Assembly: GCF_001466665.1 (NCBI RefSeq)
Contig: NZ_KQ758903.1
Location: 307,684-371,683, forward strand
DNA from: Dehalogenimonas alkenigignens
Lineage (GTDB): Bacteria > Chloroflexota > Dehalococcoidia > Dehalococcoidales > Dehalococcoidaceae
Reading direction: 5' to 3'
Length of the DNA: 64,000 nucleotides
Shown here: in pieces, positions 1 through 8,681 of the stretch
Position numbering within the stretch: position 1 is the stretch's first letter
Layout of the letters: every line of letters starts with the position of its first letter
Notes under the pieces: model-generated
The model's input: only the letters and a program-made list of their open reading frames with translations
Told to the model about the DNA's origin: nothing
Database searches by the model: none
Position numbers and translations under genes: made by a program

Positions 1-960
1 CGCAAGAGTTCCCGCGGCCGGCCGCTGGCCACCGGCCGCCGCGAGACCGACAAGGTGGAGGTTTTCTCCGGCGTCTTCAACGGCTTCACCACCGGCGCGC
101 CCATCTGCCTGGCCATCTGGAACCGCGATATCGATTCATCCGCCTACGAGAAGATTAAAAACGTCCTCCGCCCCGGCCATGCCGACTTCACCGCGTATGA
201 GAAATACGGCGGTTTCAACGATTGGCGCGGCTCCGGCAGGTTCTCCGGCCGCATCACCGCCGGCTTCGTCATGGCGGGAGCGGTGGCTAAAAAGCTGCTG
301 TCCACCATCGGCATCGAGGTGACAGCCCACGCTGTCGAGATCGGCGGAATAAAGGCCGCTCCGCCCCAGGATGTCGAGTCCATTCGGGAGAGGATGGCGG
401 GCAATGAGGTCTCCTGCGCCGACCCGGCCGCGGCGGTAAAAATGATCGAAGCCATCAAAGCTGCCAGCCGGGACGGCGATTCCCTCGGCGGTATTATCGA
501 GGCACGGGCAGAGGGGCTGCCTGTCGGTCTGGGCGAACCGGTCTTCGACACCATTGAAGGCTGCCTGGCCAAAGCCTATTTGGCTATTCCCGCGGTCAAG
601 GGCGTCGAATTCGGCGCCGGCTTCGCCGCGGCTCGGCTCAAGGGCTCTGAAGATAACGACGCCTTCGACGTGAAGAGCGGCAGGGTGATCACAACAACCA
701 ACAATCACGGTGGCATTCTGGGCGGCATTTCCTCCGGCATGCCGCTGGTAGCCCGCCTGGCGGTCAAACCGACGCCTTCCATCGGCAAACTCCAGCGCAG
801 CGTTGACCTGGACAGCCTGGAACCGACGACGGTAGCCGTCGGCGGCCGCCACGACACCTGTATCGTCCCGCGGGCGGTGGCGGTGGCGGAGGCTATGACC
901 GCGGTGGTATTGGCTGATTTCGCCCTCCGTCACGGGAAGATCGAGAGGGTTTTAAGATGA
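1..960 (+). CDS. aroC: Chorismate synthase, C-terminal part (gene enters from the left edge)
   Basis: The last step of the shikimate pathway, converting EPSP to chorismate with reduced FMN in the cytoplasm. The frame is open from base 1 and the true start lies outside the window, so about 320 C-terminal residues are visible. Family signatures are [18 protein letters not shown] near the left edge, [15 protein letters not shown] in the middle and [13 protein letters not shown] near the end. The stop overlaps the pheA start as ATGA, so translation is probably coupled. Identity is secure; only the N-terminus is missing. Confidence 0.96.
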   Translation, partial: RKSSRGRPLATGRRETDKVEVFSGVFNGFTTGAPICLAIWNRDIDSSAYEKIKNVLRPGHADFTAYEKYGGFNDWRGSGRFSGRITAGFVMAGAVAKKLLSTIGIEVTAHAVEIGGIKAAPPQDVESIRERMAGNEVSCADPAAAVKMIEAIKAASRDGDSLGGIIEARAEGLPVGLGEPVFDTIEGCLAKAYLAIPAVKGVEFGAGFAAARLKGSEDNDAFDVKSGRVITTTNNHGGILGGISSGMPLVARLAVKPTPSIGKLQRSVDLDSLEPTTVAVGGRHDTCIVPRAVAVAEAMTAVVLADFALRHGKIERVLR

Positions 961-2036
961 GCCTGGATGACCTGAGAAAACGCGTTGATGAACTTGACGA
1001 AAACATCATCAAACTTCTGGCTGAACGGTTGTCCACCGCCGAAGCCATCGGCCGGGAAAAGGCCGCCGGCGCCGCGCCGACCCTGGACGCCGGACGCGAG
1101 CGTCAGGTCATTGATCGGGCAATAAGCCTGGCTGCTGATGCCGGCATGACCGCAGCTGAGGCTGCCGAGATCTACGAGCGCATCATCAAGCTGGCCCGTG
1201 AGCGCCAGTCGGTGTCCGCCGCCTTTCAGGGTGAGCCAGGCGCTTATTCGGAGGCTGCCGCTCTGGCCTTTTTCGGTCCTCGGGCGGTGACCCGCTCTTG
1301 CGAGTCGCTTGAGGCAGTCTTCGCCGAAGTCGAAAGCGGCCGGGTTCAATACGGCATGATCCCCATCGAAAATTCCATCGAGGGCAGCATCTCCCGCTCC
1401 TATGACCTGATGCTGGAGCACAGCCTGATGGTTTCCGGCGAACATCACCTGAGGGTCAACCATTGCCTCATCGGCAACCCCGGCGCCACTCTTGACGGTA
1501 TCCGGCGCGTCTATTCGCACCCGCAGGCGCTGGGCCAATGCGGCCACTTCCTGCGCCAGCTCAAATTCGAGCTTCAGCCTACCTACGACACCGCCGGCGC
1601 GGTCAAACTCATCAAGGAGCAGGGCGTTTGCGACGCCGCCGCGGTGGCTTCGGAACGGGCGGCGGCTATCTACGGCATGAAAATCCTGGCCCGAGACATC
1701 ATGGATAACCCCCAGAACTTCACCCGCTTCTTCGCCCTGGCCAGGTGCGACGCCCCGCCATCGGGCAACGACAAGACCTCGGTCGTTTTCGCCGTGAAGC
1801 ACCGGCCCGGCGCTCTGTACGAGTTCCTGCGCATTCTGGCCGAGCGAAAGATCAACCTGACCAAGATCGAGAGCCGCCCCACCCGCAAAAAGGCCTGGGA
1901 GTACAACTTCTACCTGGACTTCGATGGCCACCGGGAGGACGAGAGCTTCAAGGCCGCCCTGCCGGCGCTGGAGGATCAGACGCTGTTCATCAAGATTCTG
2001 GGATCCTACCCCAGGGCTCGGGCTGAAGGAAAATAG
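957..2036 (+). CDS. pheA: Bifunctional chorismate mutase / prephenate dehydratase
   Basis: Turns chorismate into prephenate and then phenylpyruvate for phenylalanine synthesis. A helical chorismate mutase domain covers about residues 1-85 (starting [19 protein letters not shown]). A prephenate dehydratase domain follows from about residue 90 ([12 protein letters not shown]) to about 265. A C-terminal ACT domain carries [14 protein letters not shown], the motif that binds phenylalanine for feedback inhibition. At 359 residues it has the usual length of the fused P-protein. It overlaps aroC by four bases and is followed three bases later by tyrA. Confidence 0.96.
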   Translation: MSLDDLRKRVDELDENIIKLLAERLSTAEAIGREKAAGAAPTLDAGRERQVIDRAISLAADAGMTAAEAAEIYERIIKLARERQSVSAAFQGEPGAYSEAAALAFFGPRAVTRSCESLEAVFAEVESGRVQYGMIPIENSIEGSISRSYDLMLEHSLMVSGEHHLRVNHCLIGNPGATLDGIRRVYSHPQALGQCGHFLRQLKFELQPTYDTAGAVKLIKEQGVCDAAAVASERAAAIYGMKILARDIMDNPQNFTRFFALARCDAPPSGNDKTSVVFAVKHRPGALYEFLRILAERKINLTKIESRPTRKKAWEYNFYLDFDGHREDESFKAALPALEDQTLFIKILGSYPRARAEGK

Positions 2037-2039
2037 TCG

Positions 2040-2927
2040 ATGGTTGATATCGGACCCAAGAACATCGCTATCGTCGGCGGCTGCGGTAAAATGGGCGCCT
2101 GGTTCGCCCGCCTGCTGAAAAGCGAAGGCCACCAGGTTACTCTTATCGGTCGCGATAAGCACAGGCTGGCCACAACCGCCGCCCAACTCGGCGTCGAGGC
2201 CGCGGACCGCGTTGACGCGGTCACCGCGGCCGATATTGTCATCATCTCGGTACCTATCGATTCATTCGATTTCGTCTGCAGCGGCCTGGCGCCTCACGTC
2301 AAGCCCATCCAGAAGGTTTTTGACCTGACTTCGGTCAAGACCGGGCCGGTGACGGCGATGCACCGCCATTTCCCGCATTCGCTCATCCTCGGCGCCCACC
2401 CCGTCTTCGGCCCCGGCGCCAAAGGGCTTGCCGGTCAGAACTTCATCCTCACCCCGACCAGCGATGCCGAAAACGAGTTGGCGCGGAAGTTATCGCATTG
2501 GTTGACCGGCCGCGGCGCCCGGGTGCGCCTCACCTCCCCGGAGGAACACGACCGGTTGATGGCCATCTCGCTCGGCCTGGCCCACTTCATCGCCATCGTC
2601 ACCGCAGACGCCCTGGTCAGCCTGGACAGGCTCACCGAAATGTCCGGCGCCTCCGGCATCACCTACAAGGCGCTGCTGACCCTGGTGGAAAGTGTCCTGT
2701 CGGAAGACCCGGCGCTGTATGCTTCGCTGCAGCTCAACCTGCCGCACCTGCCGGAGATAGAAAGCCTTTTTGCCGATAAGGCCGAGTACTGGGCAAGCCT
2801 GGTCAAAGACGGCCGCCGCGATGAGTTTGCCAGGCGCATGGCCGCTTTGAAGTCGAAATTGGAAACGGCAAACCCGGACTTCGGCGTCTCTTACCAGGCA
2901 CTCTATCGCCTGACCGACCGGGGCTAG
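2040..2927 (+). CDS. tyrA: Prephenate dehydrogenase
   Basis: Oxidative decarboxylation of prephenate to 4-hydroxyphenylpyruvate for tyrosine, using NAD(P). The N-terminus is a Rossmann fold with the nucleotide loop IVGGCGKMGAW (about residues 11-21). HPVFGPGAKGLAGQNFI (about residues 120-136) is the substrate-site region, and a helical dimerisation domain completes the 295-residue protein. There is no ACT domain. It starts three bases after pheA and ends the aroC-pheA-tyrA operon seen here. Confidence 0.93.
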   Translation: MVDIGPKNIAIVGGCGKMGAWFARLLKSEGHQVTLIGRDKHRLATTAAQLGVEAADRVDAVTAADIVIISVPIDSFDFVCSGLAPHVKPIQKVFDLTSVKTGPVTAMHRHFPHSLILGAHPVFGPGAKGLAGQNFILTPTSDAENELARKLSHWLTGRGARVRLTSPEEHDRLMAISLGLAHFIAIVTADALVSLDRLTEMSGASGITYKALLTLVESVLSEDPALYASLQLNLPHLPEIESLFADKAEYWASLVKDGRRDEFARRMAALKSKLETANPDFGVSYQALYRLTDRG

Positions 2928-2943
2928 ATCTGGCTTCCGGTGC

Positions 2944-2973
2944 TTGACTTATAACAAGCGCGCCCCTGATAAT
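2944..2973 (+). promoter_or_regulatory. Promoter of the membrane protein gene at 3002
   Basis: TTGACT at 2944-2949 and GATAAT at 2968-2973 are separated by 18 bases. A GGAG ribosome site lies four bases before the ATG at 3002. Confidence 0.6.
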
Positions 2974-3001
2974 TAAGTCTAATAACCGGCATTGGAGCAT
3001 C

Positions 3002-4189
3002 ATGGGCTTCCTCAAAGGCCTCGCCCTGACACTGATCGGTATACTATTATTTTTATCTATCATGCTGTTCGGCGCCGGATTGACCTTCAATTTCACCGCC
3101 TTGAGTCCTACCTTCGTTAACCGTCAGATCGATGACCTGGACGTCGCCGCCATCATCAAGGACTCTATCCTGGAGATTTCAGCCGGCAACGATGTTCCGG
3201 ATGCGCTGCGGGAATTTTTGGACGGTGAACTGCCGAATTATTCGGTAGAGCTCAAGGCCGCCATCGCCGAAGCGGTCGACCGGCTTTACGATTATATTCT
3301 CGGCCGTACCGACACCCTTGACCTTAATGTTGTCATCGGCGAGACCATTCTCGACCCGGAGTTGTTTTATTCCCTGGCCGACAAGATCGACTGGCCGGAT
3401 CTGGCCGAAGAACTGGTTAAGCGCAAGATCGGGACCGAACTCAATCCGACTTTAAGCTATCTTGCCGATTACGTCGACGATGCCATGCTGGAACTCGATC
3501 CCTGGTTCAAGCAAACGCTCCGCAGAGTGGTGCCGCCGGTACACGACTACCTTCTCCAACTGAGCCCAACTCTTCAGGTATCGGTGCCTCTCCTGGAACC
3601 GGCGATTGTCATGTACAATACCCTCTACGATATATATACCCGATTCCCGCCTCCGGAACTGGCCGGAGCAACCCCCGAAGAGCGTCTGGCTGAATTTAAC
3701 AATTTTTTCTTCTTTGAATTGATCCCGAATCTGCCGGCGGCTATTGAGATCGACAACACTTTTTTCGAAGGGGCGCCGCAGAGCCTGACCGACGGTCTGG
3801 CGGAAATCAAAGTTGAAATTGACCGGGCTAAACAAAATCTGGTTTATTACTGGCTGGCTTTTTACAGCCTCGGGTTGTTTATCATCATACTGGTGGGGTT
3901 GGCCTTCCTGATTTACCGGAAGGCCTACAAAACCCTTCACTTTGCCGGCACCGTATTTTTCATCTTCGGACTGGTTGGCTTTGTCGGTGTAATGGTGACC
4001 AACTCGATGCTCAACCCGGGTTCGGTAATAACCTCCGGCATACCGTCAGCGGTTGAGTTTTGGCTGCCCGGAGTCATCGAGAACGCCCTTCGGCCGTTCC
4101 TCCTGTTCAGCATCGGCATGGGAGCCCTGGGATTGTCCGGCATCGTAGGCTCGGTGCTGCTGCACCCCCACTCGACTCGCCCGGTCTAA
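3002..4189 (+). CDS. Conserved membrane protein, function unknown
   Basis: I do not recognise the family. The 395-residue protein has one hydrophobic segment near the N-terminus (about residues 5-30). A long soluble, acidic region of about 250 residues follows, presumably outside the cell. Three or four membrane segments lie toward the C-terminus (about residues 280-305, 313-335 and 360-385). It has its own promoter and a well-placed GGAG site, so it looks like a single-gene unit. The topology suggests an extracytoplasmic sensor or scaffold, but no catalytic motif is visible. Confidence 0.8.
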   Translation: MGFLKGLALTLIGILLFLSIMLFGAGLTFNFTALSPTFVNRQIDDLDVAAIIKDSILEISAGNDVPDALREFLDGELPNYSVELKAAIAEAVDRLYDYILGRTDTLDLNVVIGETILDPELFYSLADKIDWPDLAEELVKRKIGTELNPTLSYLADYVDDAMLELDPWFKQTLRRVVPPVHDYLLQLSPTLQVSVPLLEPAIVMYNTLYDIYTRFPPPELAGATPEERLAEFNNFFFFELIPNLPAAIEIDNTFFEGAPQSLTDGLAEIKVEIDRAKQNLVYYWLAFYSLGLFIIILVGLAFLIYRKAYKTLHFAGTVFFIFGLVGFVGVMVTNSMLNPGSVITSGIPSAVEFWLPGVIENALRPFLLFSIGMGALGLSGIVGSVLLHPHSTRPV

Positions 4190-4384
4190 GCACCCAGGCA
4201 GGGGTTGGGATGTGTTTCGCAGTTTTTAGCGTGGCGGGAGAGGCTATTCTCTTGAAAAAACTGAACGGTCTTACGCAGCACCGATTCTATCTATTGTTAT
4301 CCGATGGCAGGAGAGCAGCCTAACCGAAATAGCGACAGCTATGGTCTGGCCTTTCACCCAACAGCCCCGCGGCAGACCGAGCGG

Positions 4385-5563
4385 TTACAACCGGTTGAGA
4401 AAGCGCTGAATACGTTCCAGGGCTTCCTCGATTTGGGACATGGCAGTTGCGTAGCAGCAGCGAAGATAACCCTCGCCCTGCTCTCCGAAGGCTGTGCCGG
4501 GAACCACAGCTACCTTTTCCTCTTTCAAAAGCCGTTCGGCGAACTCATCGGAGGACAGGCCGGTAGACTTAACCGAGGGGAAGGCATAAAAAGCGCCGCG
4601 TGGATCGAAGCAGGATAGGCCCAGCGAGTTGAAGCCGGAGACCATGACCATACGGCGGCGGTTATAGTCGTCGACCATAGCGGTGATATCGTCCTCGCCG
4701 TTTTTTAACGCCTCGACGGCAGCGGCCTGGCCCATCGAGGAAGCGCACAGCATGGTGTACTGGTGAATCTTGGTCATCCCGGCGACGATTTCCTTGGGTC
4801 CGGCGGCGTAACCTATGCGCCAGCCGGTCATGGAATAACATTTCGACACGCCGTTGAGGACGACGGTGCGCTCCTTCATACCGGGCAGGCTTGCGAAAGA
4901 CGGCACAGTGACGCCGTAGGTCAAGCGGTTATAAATCTCATCAGAGATGACGATGAGGTTATAGCGCTCGGCAAGTATGGCGATCTCCGCCAGTTTGTCG
5001 GCTGGCATGACGGCGCCGGTGGGATTGGCCGGATATCCGAGAAGAATGGCACGGGTCCGGGGCGTGATGGCACGGGCGACGTCGGTGGGGTTCAGTTCAA
5101 AGGATTGACTCTCGTAGGTGGGCACCGGGACCGGCACTCCGCCGGCCAGGGTGACGCATGACGGGTATGAAACATAGCAGGGATCGGGAAGTAAAACCTC
5201 GTCGCCGGGATCGAGAATAGCCCGGGCCGCCAGGTCAAGGGCTTCTGAGACACCGACGGTAACGACAACTTCAGACAACGGGTCGTAATCAAGATTGTGG
5301 GTACGGCTCAGATAAGAAGCGATCTCCCTCCGCAGTTCAGGCGTGCCTGAATTGGAAGTGTACATAGTCCGGCCGTGCTCCAGGGCATAGATGGCGGCCT
5401 CGCGGATGTGCCACGGAGTGGCGAAATCAGGTTCGCCAACACCCAGGGAAATGGCGCCCTCCATCCCTGCTAGAAGGTCAAAGAACTTCCGGATGCCAGA
5501 GGGCTTGATGGCTTTAACCCGCCGTGAGGTCAATGAACGGTCGGCTTTGGATTCAATAGTCAT
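4385..5563 (-). CDS. PLP-dependent aminotransferase, class I/II (aspartate/aromatic type)
   Basis: Fold-type I transaminase of the aspartate aminotransferase family, 392 residues, cytoplasmic. The PLP lysine is K241 in LNGVSKCYSMTGWRIGY. NPTGAVMPADKL (from about residue 180) and SDEIYNRLTYG (about 207-217) are the cofactor-binding regions, and YLRCCYA near the C-terminus carries the substrate-carboxylate arginine. It lies downstream of an Lrp/AsnC regulator on the same strand, a common pairing. Substrate cannot be fixed from sequence; aspartate, aromatic or alanine donors are all possible. Confidence 0.88.
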   Translation of the reverse strand: MTIESKADRSLTSRRVKAIKPSGIRKFFDLLAGMEGAISLGVGEPDFATPWHIREAAIYALEHGRTMYTSNSGTPELRREIASYLSRTHNLDYDPLSEVVVTVGVSEALDLAARAILDPGDEVLLPDPCYVSYPSCVTLAGGVPVPVPTYESQSFELNPTDVARAITPRTRAILLGYPANPTGAVMPADKLAEIAILAERYNLIVISDEIYNRLTYGVTVPSFASLPGMKERTVVLNGVSKCYSMTGWRIGYAAGPKEIVAGMTKIHQYTMLCASSMGQAAAVEALKNGEDDITAMVDDYNRRRMVMVSGFNSLGLSCFDPRGAFYAFPSVKSTGLSSDEFAERLLKEEKVAVVPGTAFGEQGEGYLRCCYATAMSQIEEALERIQRFLNRL

Positions 5564-5661
5564 AGTATTTTTTGTTCGGTTTAGCGGGCTAAAGATTTGA
5601 GTGTCCCCGCAGAGTAGGTATTAAAGGACTACCTGCTGGCGCTGGATCTCCTCGGCGCCGG

Positions 5662-6105
5662 CTAGTACTTCACCATCTTCTTTATAGCGCTTGAGCATGA
5701 AATGAGTGTGGTACCCTGGACGCCTTCAATCTGGGCCAGTTTCTGGGAGACGAAATCGGCCACCTGGTGCATCGTTTTACCTGTAACCAGAACCGCCAAG
5801 TCATAGGTACCGGACATGAGATATACCGTGCGGGCTTCCGGGAAGTTATAGATATGCTTGGCTATAGCATCAAAACCGGTATCGCGCTGGGGGGTTACCT
5901 TGACCTCGATGATGGCTTCGACACGGTCATTGGAGACTTTTTCCCAATTGACGACTGTTTTGTAGCGGACGATGGTCCGGTCCAACTCAGCATCTCTGAT
6001 GATTTGCTTGACCTCGTCGAGCAAGCCGCCGGTCATGCGGGCAATCTGTTCCGGAGTGGTACGCGCGTCGCTTTCGAGGATTTTAAGGACTTCGTGCTTC
6101 AGCAT
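5662..6105 (-). CDS. Lrp/AsnC-family transcriptional regulator, C-terminus altered by an apparent frameshift
   Basis: DNA-binding regulator with an N-terminal winged helix-turn-helix (about residues 1-55) and a C-terminal ligand-binding (RAM) domain. I start it at the ATG at 6105 because AGAGG lies just upstream; the frame stays open farther up with no comparable site. The last residues in this frame (LISCSSAIKKMVKY) do not fit the family. A one-base shift near 5702-5709 gives HFMLKRYKEDG, the family C-terminal motif, and the frame then runs on to a stop at 5621-5623. The gene is therefore probably 5621-6105 with a deletion or a base-calling error. It likely controls the aminotransferase downstream. 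Confidence 0.82.
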   Translation of the reverse strand: MLKHEVLKILESDARTTPEQIARMTGGLLDEVKQIIRDAELDRTIVRYKTVVNWEKVSNDRVEAIIEVKVTPQRDTGFDAIAKHIYNFPEARTVYLMSGTYDLAVLVTGKTMHQVADFVSQKLAQIEGVQGTTLISCSSAIKKMVKY

Positions 6106-6208
6106 GGTCAACCTCTTTGTACCGTTGACGAAGTGATTAAACGCCATTATACGCATACAGGTGAAGGGTGTAAAGGCAATTCACCGGCCAAAGGGCCGCG
6201 GTCTTGGA

Positions 6209-6580
6209 TCAGATGACTCGACCCTGCTTGTGGGCGATAGCGTCGCCTATAGCGCCTAGGAACAAGCCGATGGCGCTGCCTAAGGCTAATCCAACACCAA
6301 TATTACCGAATACCAACCCCGCCACCGTGCCGATTCCAGCACCAACCACCATACCCGCCCCTAGACCGTCGCCTTCTTCAGCCAAGCGGTGCGCCCTTTT
6401 AAGATGCGTAATTATCGCATCAAGAGACCGATAATAGACCTTCCACTCGTCAATAGACCATGAATCAACAGATTCAATTTTCTCCAGCAGTGAACCGACT
6501 GCGGCGTGGTGGCCGGGGCAGTCAGTGCAAGCATTAGCCAGGCCACCCAGCCGCCGGTCAATGCGCACCACCATGTCCAA
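6209..6580 (-). CDS. Hypothetical protein with C-terminal glycine-rich hydrophobic segment
   Basis: Family not recognised. A charged, probably helical N-terminal half contains CTDCPGHH. It is followed by about 45 residues rich in Gly, Ala and Val (GAGIGTVAGLVFGNIGVG), like the Gly-zipper membrane segments of small envelope proteins. The listed start is a TTG with no ribosome site. The frame stays open upstream to about 6688 with protein-like sequence but no ATG, GTG or TTG, so the N-terminus is uncertain or broken. Confidence 0.5.
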   Translation of the reverse strand: MDMVVRIDRRLGGLANACTDCPGHHAAVGSLLEKIESVDSWSIDEWKVYYRSLDAIITHLKRAHRLAEEGDGLGAGMVVGAGIGTVAGLVFGNIGVGLALGSAIGLFLGAIGDAIAHKQGRVI

Positions 6581-6716
6581 ACGCAGGCGCTTCTGGTTTT
6601 TGAGGGACAGGTCGAGGCGGAGAGCCTCAACACGAGCTTCGATTGAATCCGGATTGGAGCGCTGTTCGATAGCGATACCTCGATTACGTTATTGCGGCAA
6701 TATAACCAAAATAAAA

Positions 6717-7190
6717 TTACGGGGCCGGGTTAAACGTATCAACAAAATATGCGATCTCGTCATCAATGGCATTCTCGATGCGGTCTATGGAGATCGAAAC
6801 AGGATAACCGTACGCAGGATGGTATTTAACGTCAAGGCTGGCAACCTTGTCATCTAACGCCTTTTGGATGATGACAAAGAGTTTATCGATGGTATCGAAA
6901 GGCTTAAAGAAATCATTGGTTACCTCTTTCGGTTCCTTAGAGTACGCCACGCCGATGTTGACGCCGTTCGCCACTTTCACAACCACCGGGGAAACGATAT
7001 CCGGCGGGCAGAAGCAAGCGACGCGCAAATGATATTCGTAATCAGTGATGCCGGTGGCGCCCCACTTCGCCTTGGCACCGTTAAGGTCCCGCTGGAGCGG
7101 CTCAATAACCAGGTCACAGCCGGGAAATAGACTCCCCGCTATCGCCACCAGGAGAAGGACGATCAGTACGGTGCTGGCTTTGTCCCTCAT
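6717..7190 (-). CDS. Putative lipoprotein of the DUF6174 type
   Basis: 157 residues with a lipoprotein-like signal: a hydrophobic stretch at about residues 8-21 ending in LFPGC. The mature part contains DYEYHLRVACFCPP and a C-terminal HPAYGYPVSISIDR, the pattern I associate with DUF6174 proteins. That family has no known biochemical role. It would sit on the outer face of the membrane. The family call is from memory of the motif and is moderately confident. Confidence 0.7.
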   Translation of the reverse strand: MRDKASTVLIVLLLVAIAGSLFPGCDLVIEPLQRDLNGAKAKWGATGITDYEYHLRVACFCPPDIVSPVVVKVANGVNIGVAYSKEPKEVTNDFFKPFDTIDKLFVIIQKALDDKVASLDVKYHPAYGYPVSISIDRIENAIDDEIAYFVDTFNPAP

Positions 7191-7292
7191 ACCATATACA
7201 ACCTCATGTAAGGTGAAAAGTTAGCGCACAGGACTTGAAACCCGCCGGCGGAGTGTTAAAATACATCTATCGGAGCATCGGGAGGGGCTGTT

Positions 7293-7595
7293 ATGTCTGA
7301 AGACACTTCCGAGAGGGAAATCTATGAGCAAGCAAGGAAGCGGGTCGAAGAGAAAAAGGGCTTTTTCGTCCATCTGCTGACCTACATCGTCGTAAATTCT
7401 GCCCTGGTGATCATCTGGTTGATGACCGATCCTGGCGGCTATCCCTGGTTTATCTGGCCGTTGTTCGGCTGGGGCATCGGCCTGGTCTTCCATTTCTTGG
7501 GCGTCTGGGTTTTCGACCGCAAAACCGATTGGGAACGGAGAGAAATCGAAAAGGAAGCAGCCCGGCTGCGGAAAGAATCCAGACCCCAAAATTGA
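7293..7595 (+). CDS. Small 2TM-domain membrane protein
   Basis: 100 residues. An N-terminal acidic/basic helix (ISEDTSEREIYEQARKRVEE-like) leads into two membrane segments (about residues 27-45 and 53-72), then a charged C-terminal helix. GFFVHLLTYIVVNSALVIIW and WPLFGWGIGLVFHFLGV are typical of the 2TM domain family, often found beside two-component kinases, though none is adjacent here. A strong GGAGGGG ribosome site lies just before the ATG. Confidence 0.8.
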   Translation: MSEDTSEREIYEQARKRVEEKKGFFVHLLTYIVVNSALVIIWLMTDPGGYPWFIWPLFGWGIGLVFHFLGVWVFDRKTDWERREIEKEAARLRKESRPQN

Positions 7596-7627
7596 CTTAC
7601 AACCCCAATCATGTCGAGCCAAATTAA

Positions 7628-8128
7628 TTACACGAAATGCTCGAACCGGTCTTTTGAAGCCTTACAGATGGGACAGACCTCCGGCGGCTCTTCTCGCCCG
7701 CAGAGATAGCCGCAAACTTTACAGCGCCATACCGGTTGAGAAAGCTTGATGACCGCTCCGACGGCTGGCGTTTTCGCCTTTTTATCGGCCACTTTTCCCC
7801 TCCTTTCAGGCACCGGCCCAAGCTTCCGCTTGCCCTGGAGCACCTCGGCGGAGACATACAGGGCACAGAAACACGCGCCGTGTTCGCTCAAATCAGGATC
7901 CCGATAGTCACAAGGACAGATTATATCCAGGTCTTTGGTGCGTTCCCCCGCGGCCAGCCGGCAAGGGCAGGCCTGATAACCGTAACGGGCGGTGTTGGTT
8001 AATAAGCCTTCGACCAGCGAACGGGTGAATTCAGCGTCAGGGTTCAGGTTATAACCGCCTTGCCGCGCATCCGCGTCAAGCTCCTCATACAGCCGATCAA
8101 CCGCTCCGGTGTCTGGCATCGTTGTCAT
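7628..8128 (-). CDS. Ferredoxin:thioredoxin reductase catalytic domain fused to a rubredoxin
   Basis: Redox protein of 166 residues. The N-terminal domain holds the ferredoxin:thioredoxin reductase catalytic cysteines in three pairs: C54/C56 (ACPCR), C71/C73 (ICPCD) and C86/C88 (ACFCA). These build a 4Fe-4S cluster next to a redox disulfide. A Lys-rich linker leads to a C-terminal rubredoxin with CKVC (C136, C139) and CPIC (C152, C155). The rubredoxin probably delivers single electrons to the cluster, which then reduces a disulfide partner. The partner is plausibly the glutaredoxin-like protein whose stop overlaps this start as ATGA. Confidence 0.9.
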   Translation of the reverse strand: MTTMPDTGAVDRLYEELDADARQGGYNLNPDAEFTRSLVEGLLTNTARYGYQACPCRLAAGERTKDLDIICPCDYRDPDLSEHGACFCALYVSAEVLQGKRKLGPVPERRGKVADKKAKTPAVGAVIKLSQPVWRCKVCGYLCGREEPPEVCPICKASKDRFEHFV

Positions 8129-8403
8129 TTCAACGCCTCTTTGATCTCCGCCTCCCGGAAGCCGACAATGGTCTTGTCATTATCGAAAACAAGGGTCGGG
8201 AAAGACTTGGACGGATTCCATTTGCTCAATTCTCGAACAGCCGCATCCCGTTCTGCGCCGGTCAACAGATCAACGTATTCATATGTATAGGCAACCCCCA
8301 AATCGTCTAATAGTTTCTTGGCCTTACCGCACCAGACGCAGGTGGACAGGGCAAATAACAGGATATCGCCCTTGTTCTTGCCGGGAACTTTGACACGAGC
8401 CAT
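8125..8403 (-). CDS. Glutaredoxin-family protein (NrdH-like)
   Basis: 92 residues from the ATG at 8403, chosen because GGAG lies eight bases upstream; an in-frame ATG at 8433 has none. STCVWCGKAK supplies the CxxC redox pair, and SFPTLVF the cis-proline that shapes the thioredoxin fold. GFREAEI is typical of the C-terminal helix. It is translated ahead of, and coupled to, the reductase-rubredoxin gene. The pair may form a ferredoxin-driven disulfide reduction module. Confidence 0.9.
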   Translation of the reverse strand: MARVKVPGKNKGDILLFALSTCVWCGKAKKLLDDLGVAYTYEYVDLLTGAERDAAVRELSKWNPSKSFPTLVFDNDKTIVGFREAEIKEALK

Positions 8404-8452
8404 GTTTTTCTCCTTCAAAGGCTTTATGAACAATCATCTGGACTACGTTCCA

Positions 8453-8481
8453 ATTGTCCCTTAAGGGGGGTGTTGTGTCAA
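8453..8481 (-). promoter_or_regulatory. Promoter of the glutaredoxin / FTR-rubredoxin pair
   Basis: On the minus strand TTGACA (8481-8476) and GACAAT (8458-8453) are 17 bases apart, giving a leader of about 45 bases before the ATG at 8403. It is divergent from the riboswitch promoter. Confidence 0.6.
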
Positions 8482-8512
8482 AAAACTTCGATGTTCGTCC
8501 CGGCAACGCTGG

Positions 8513-8542
8513 TTGACAGCCCGCCGTGTCTGAACTTATAGT
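8513..8542 (+). promoter_or_regulatory. Promoter of the riboswitch-controlled gene
   Basis: A consensus TTGACA at 8513-8518 and TATAGT at 8537-8542 are 18 bases apart. The predicted transcript starts at about 8549, just before the aptamer. Confidence 0.65.
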
Positions 8543-8561
8543 AATTACAATCGAATAATTC

Positions 8562-8656
8562 ATCGCGCGACTGGCGGAAGTGGAGTGCACCACACGGAGC
8601 GCGATGTTAGTGACTGCCGACCGCCTGGGCTATTTGGCTCAGGCGGTTTTTGTTTT
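8562..8656 (+). promoter_or_regulatory. ZTP (pfl) riboswitch with overlapping intrinsic terminator
   Basis: The sequence matches the pfl motif. A first stem pairs ATCGCGC (8562-8568) with GCGCGAT (8599-8605). The internal conserved GACTGGCG and the GTGG/CCAC stem (8580-8583 with 8590-8593) follow, then CGGAGCG. After a short linker comes the invariant CCGCCTGGGC (8621-8630). The same ten bases also pair with GCTCAGGCGG (8637-8646) to form a terminator hairpin with a T-run. Ligand binding would therefore block termination, making this an ON switch. ZTP riboswitches sense ZMP/ZTP, which build up when 10-formyl-THF is short. The regulated gene starts at 8682. Confidence 0.85.
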
Positions 8657-8681
8657 AGGATAAAAGGAGAGGTAAAGAGAT

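Noticed and set aside
136..933. Long minus-strand open frame over aroC
   Set aside because: It is the antisense shadow of aroC, with no family features and no ribosome site.
930..2186. 418-codon minus-strand frame opposite pheA
   Set aside because: A high-GC antisense frame; pheA has full domain signatures on the plus strand.
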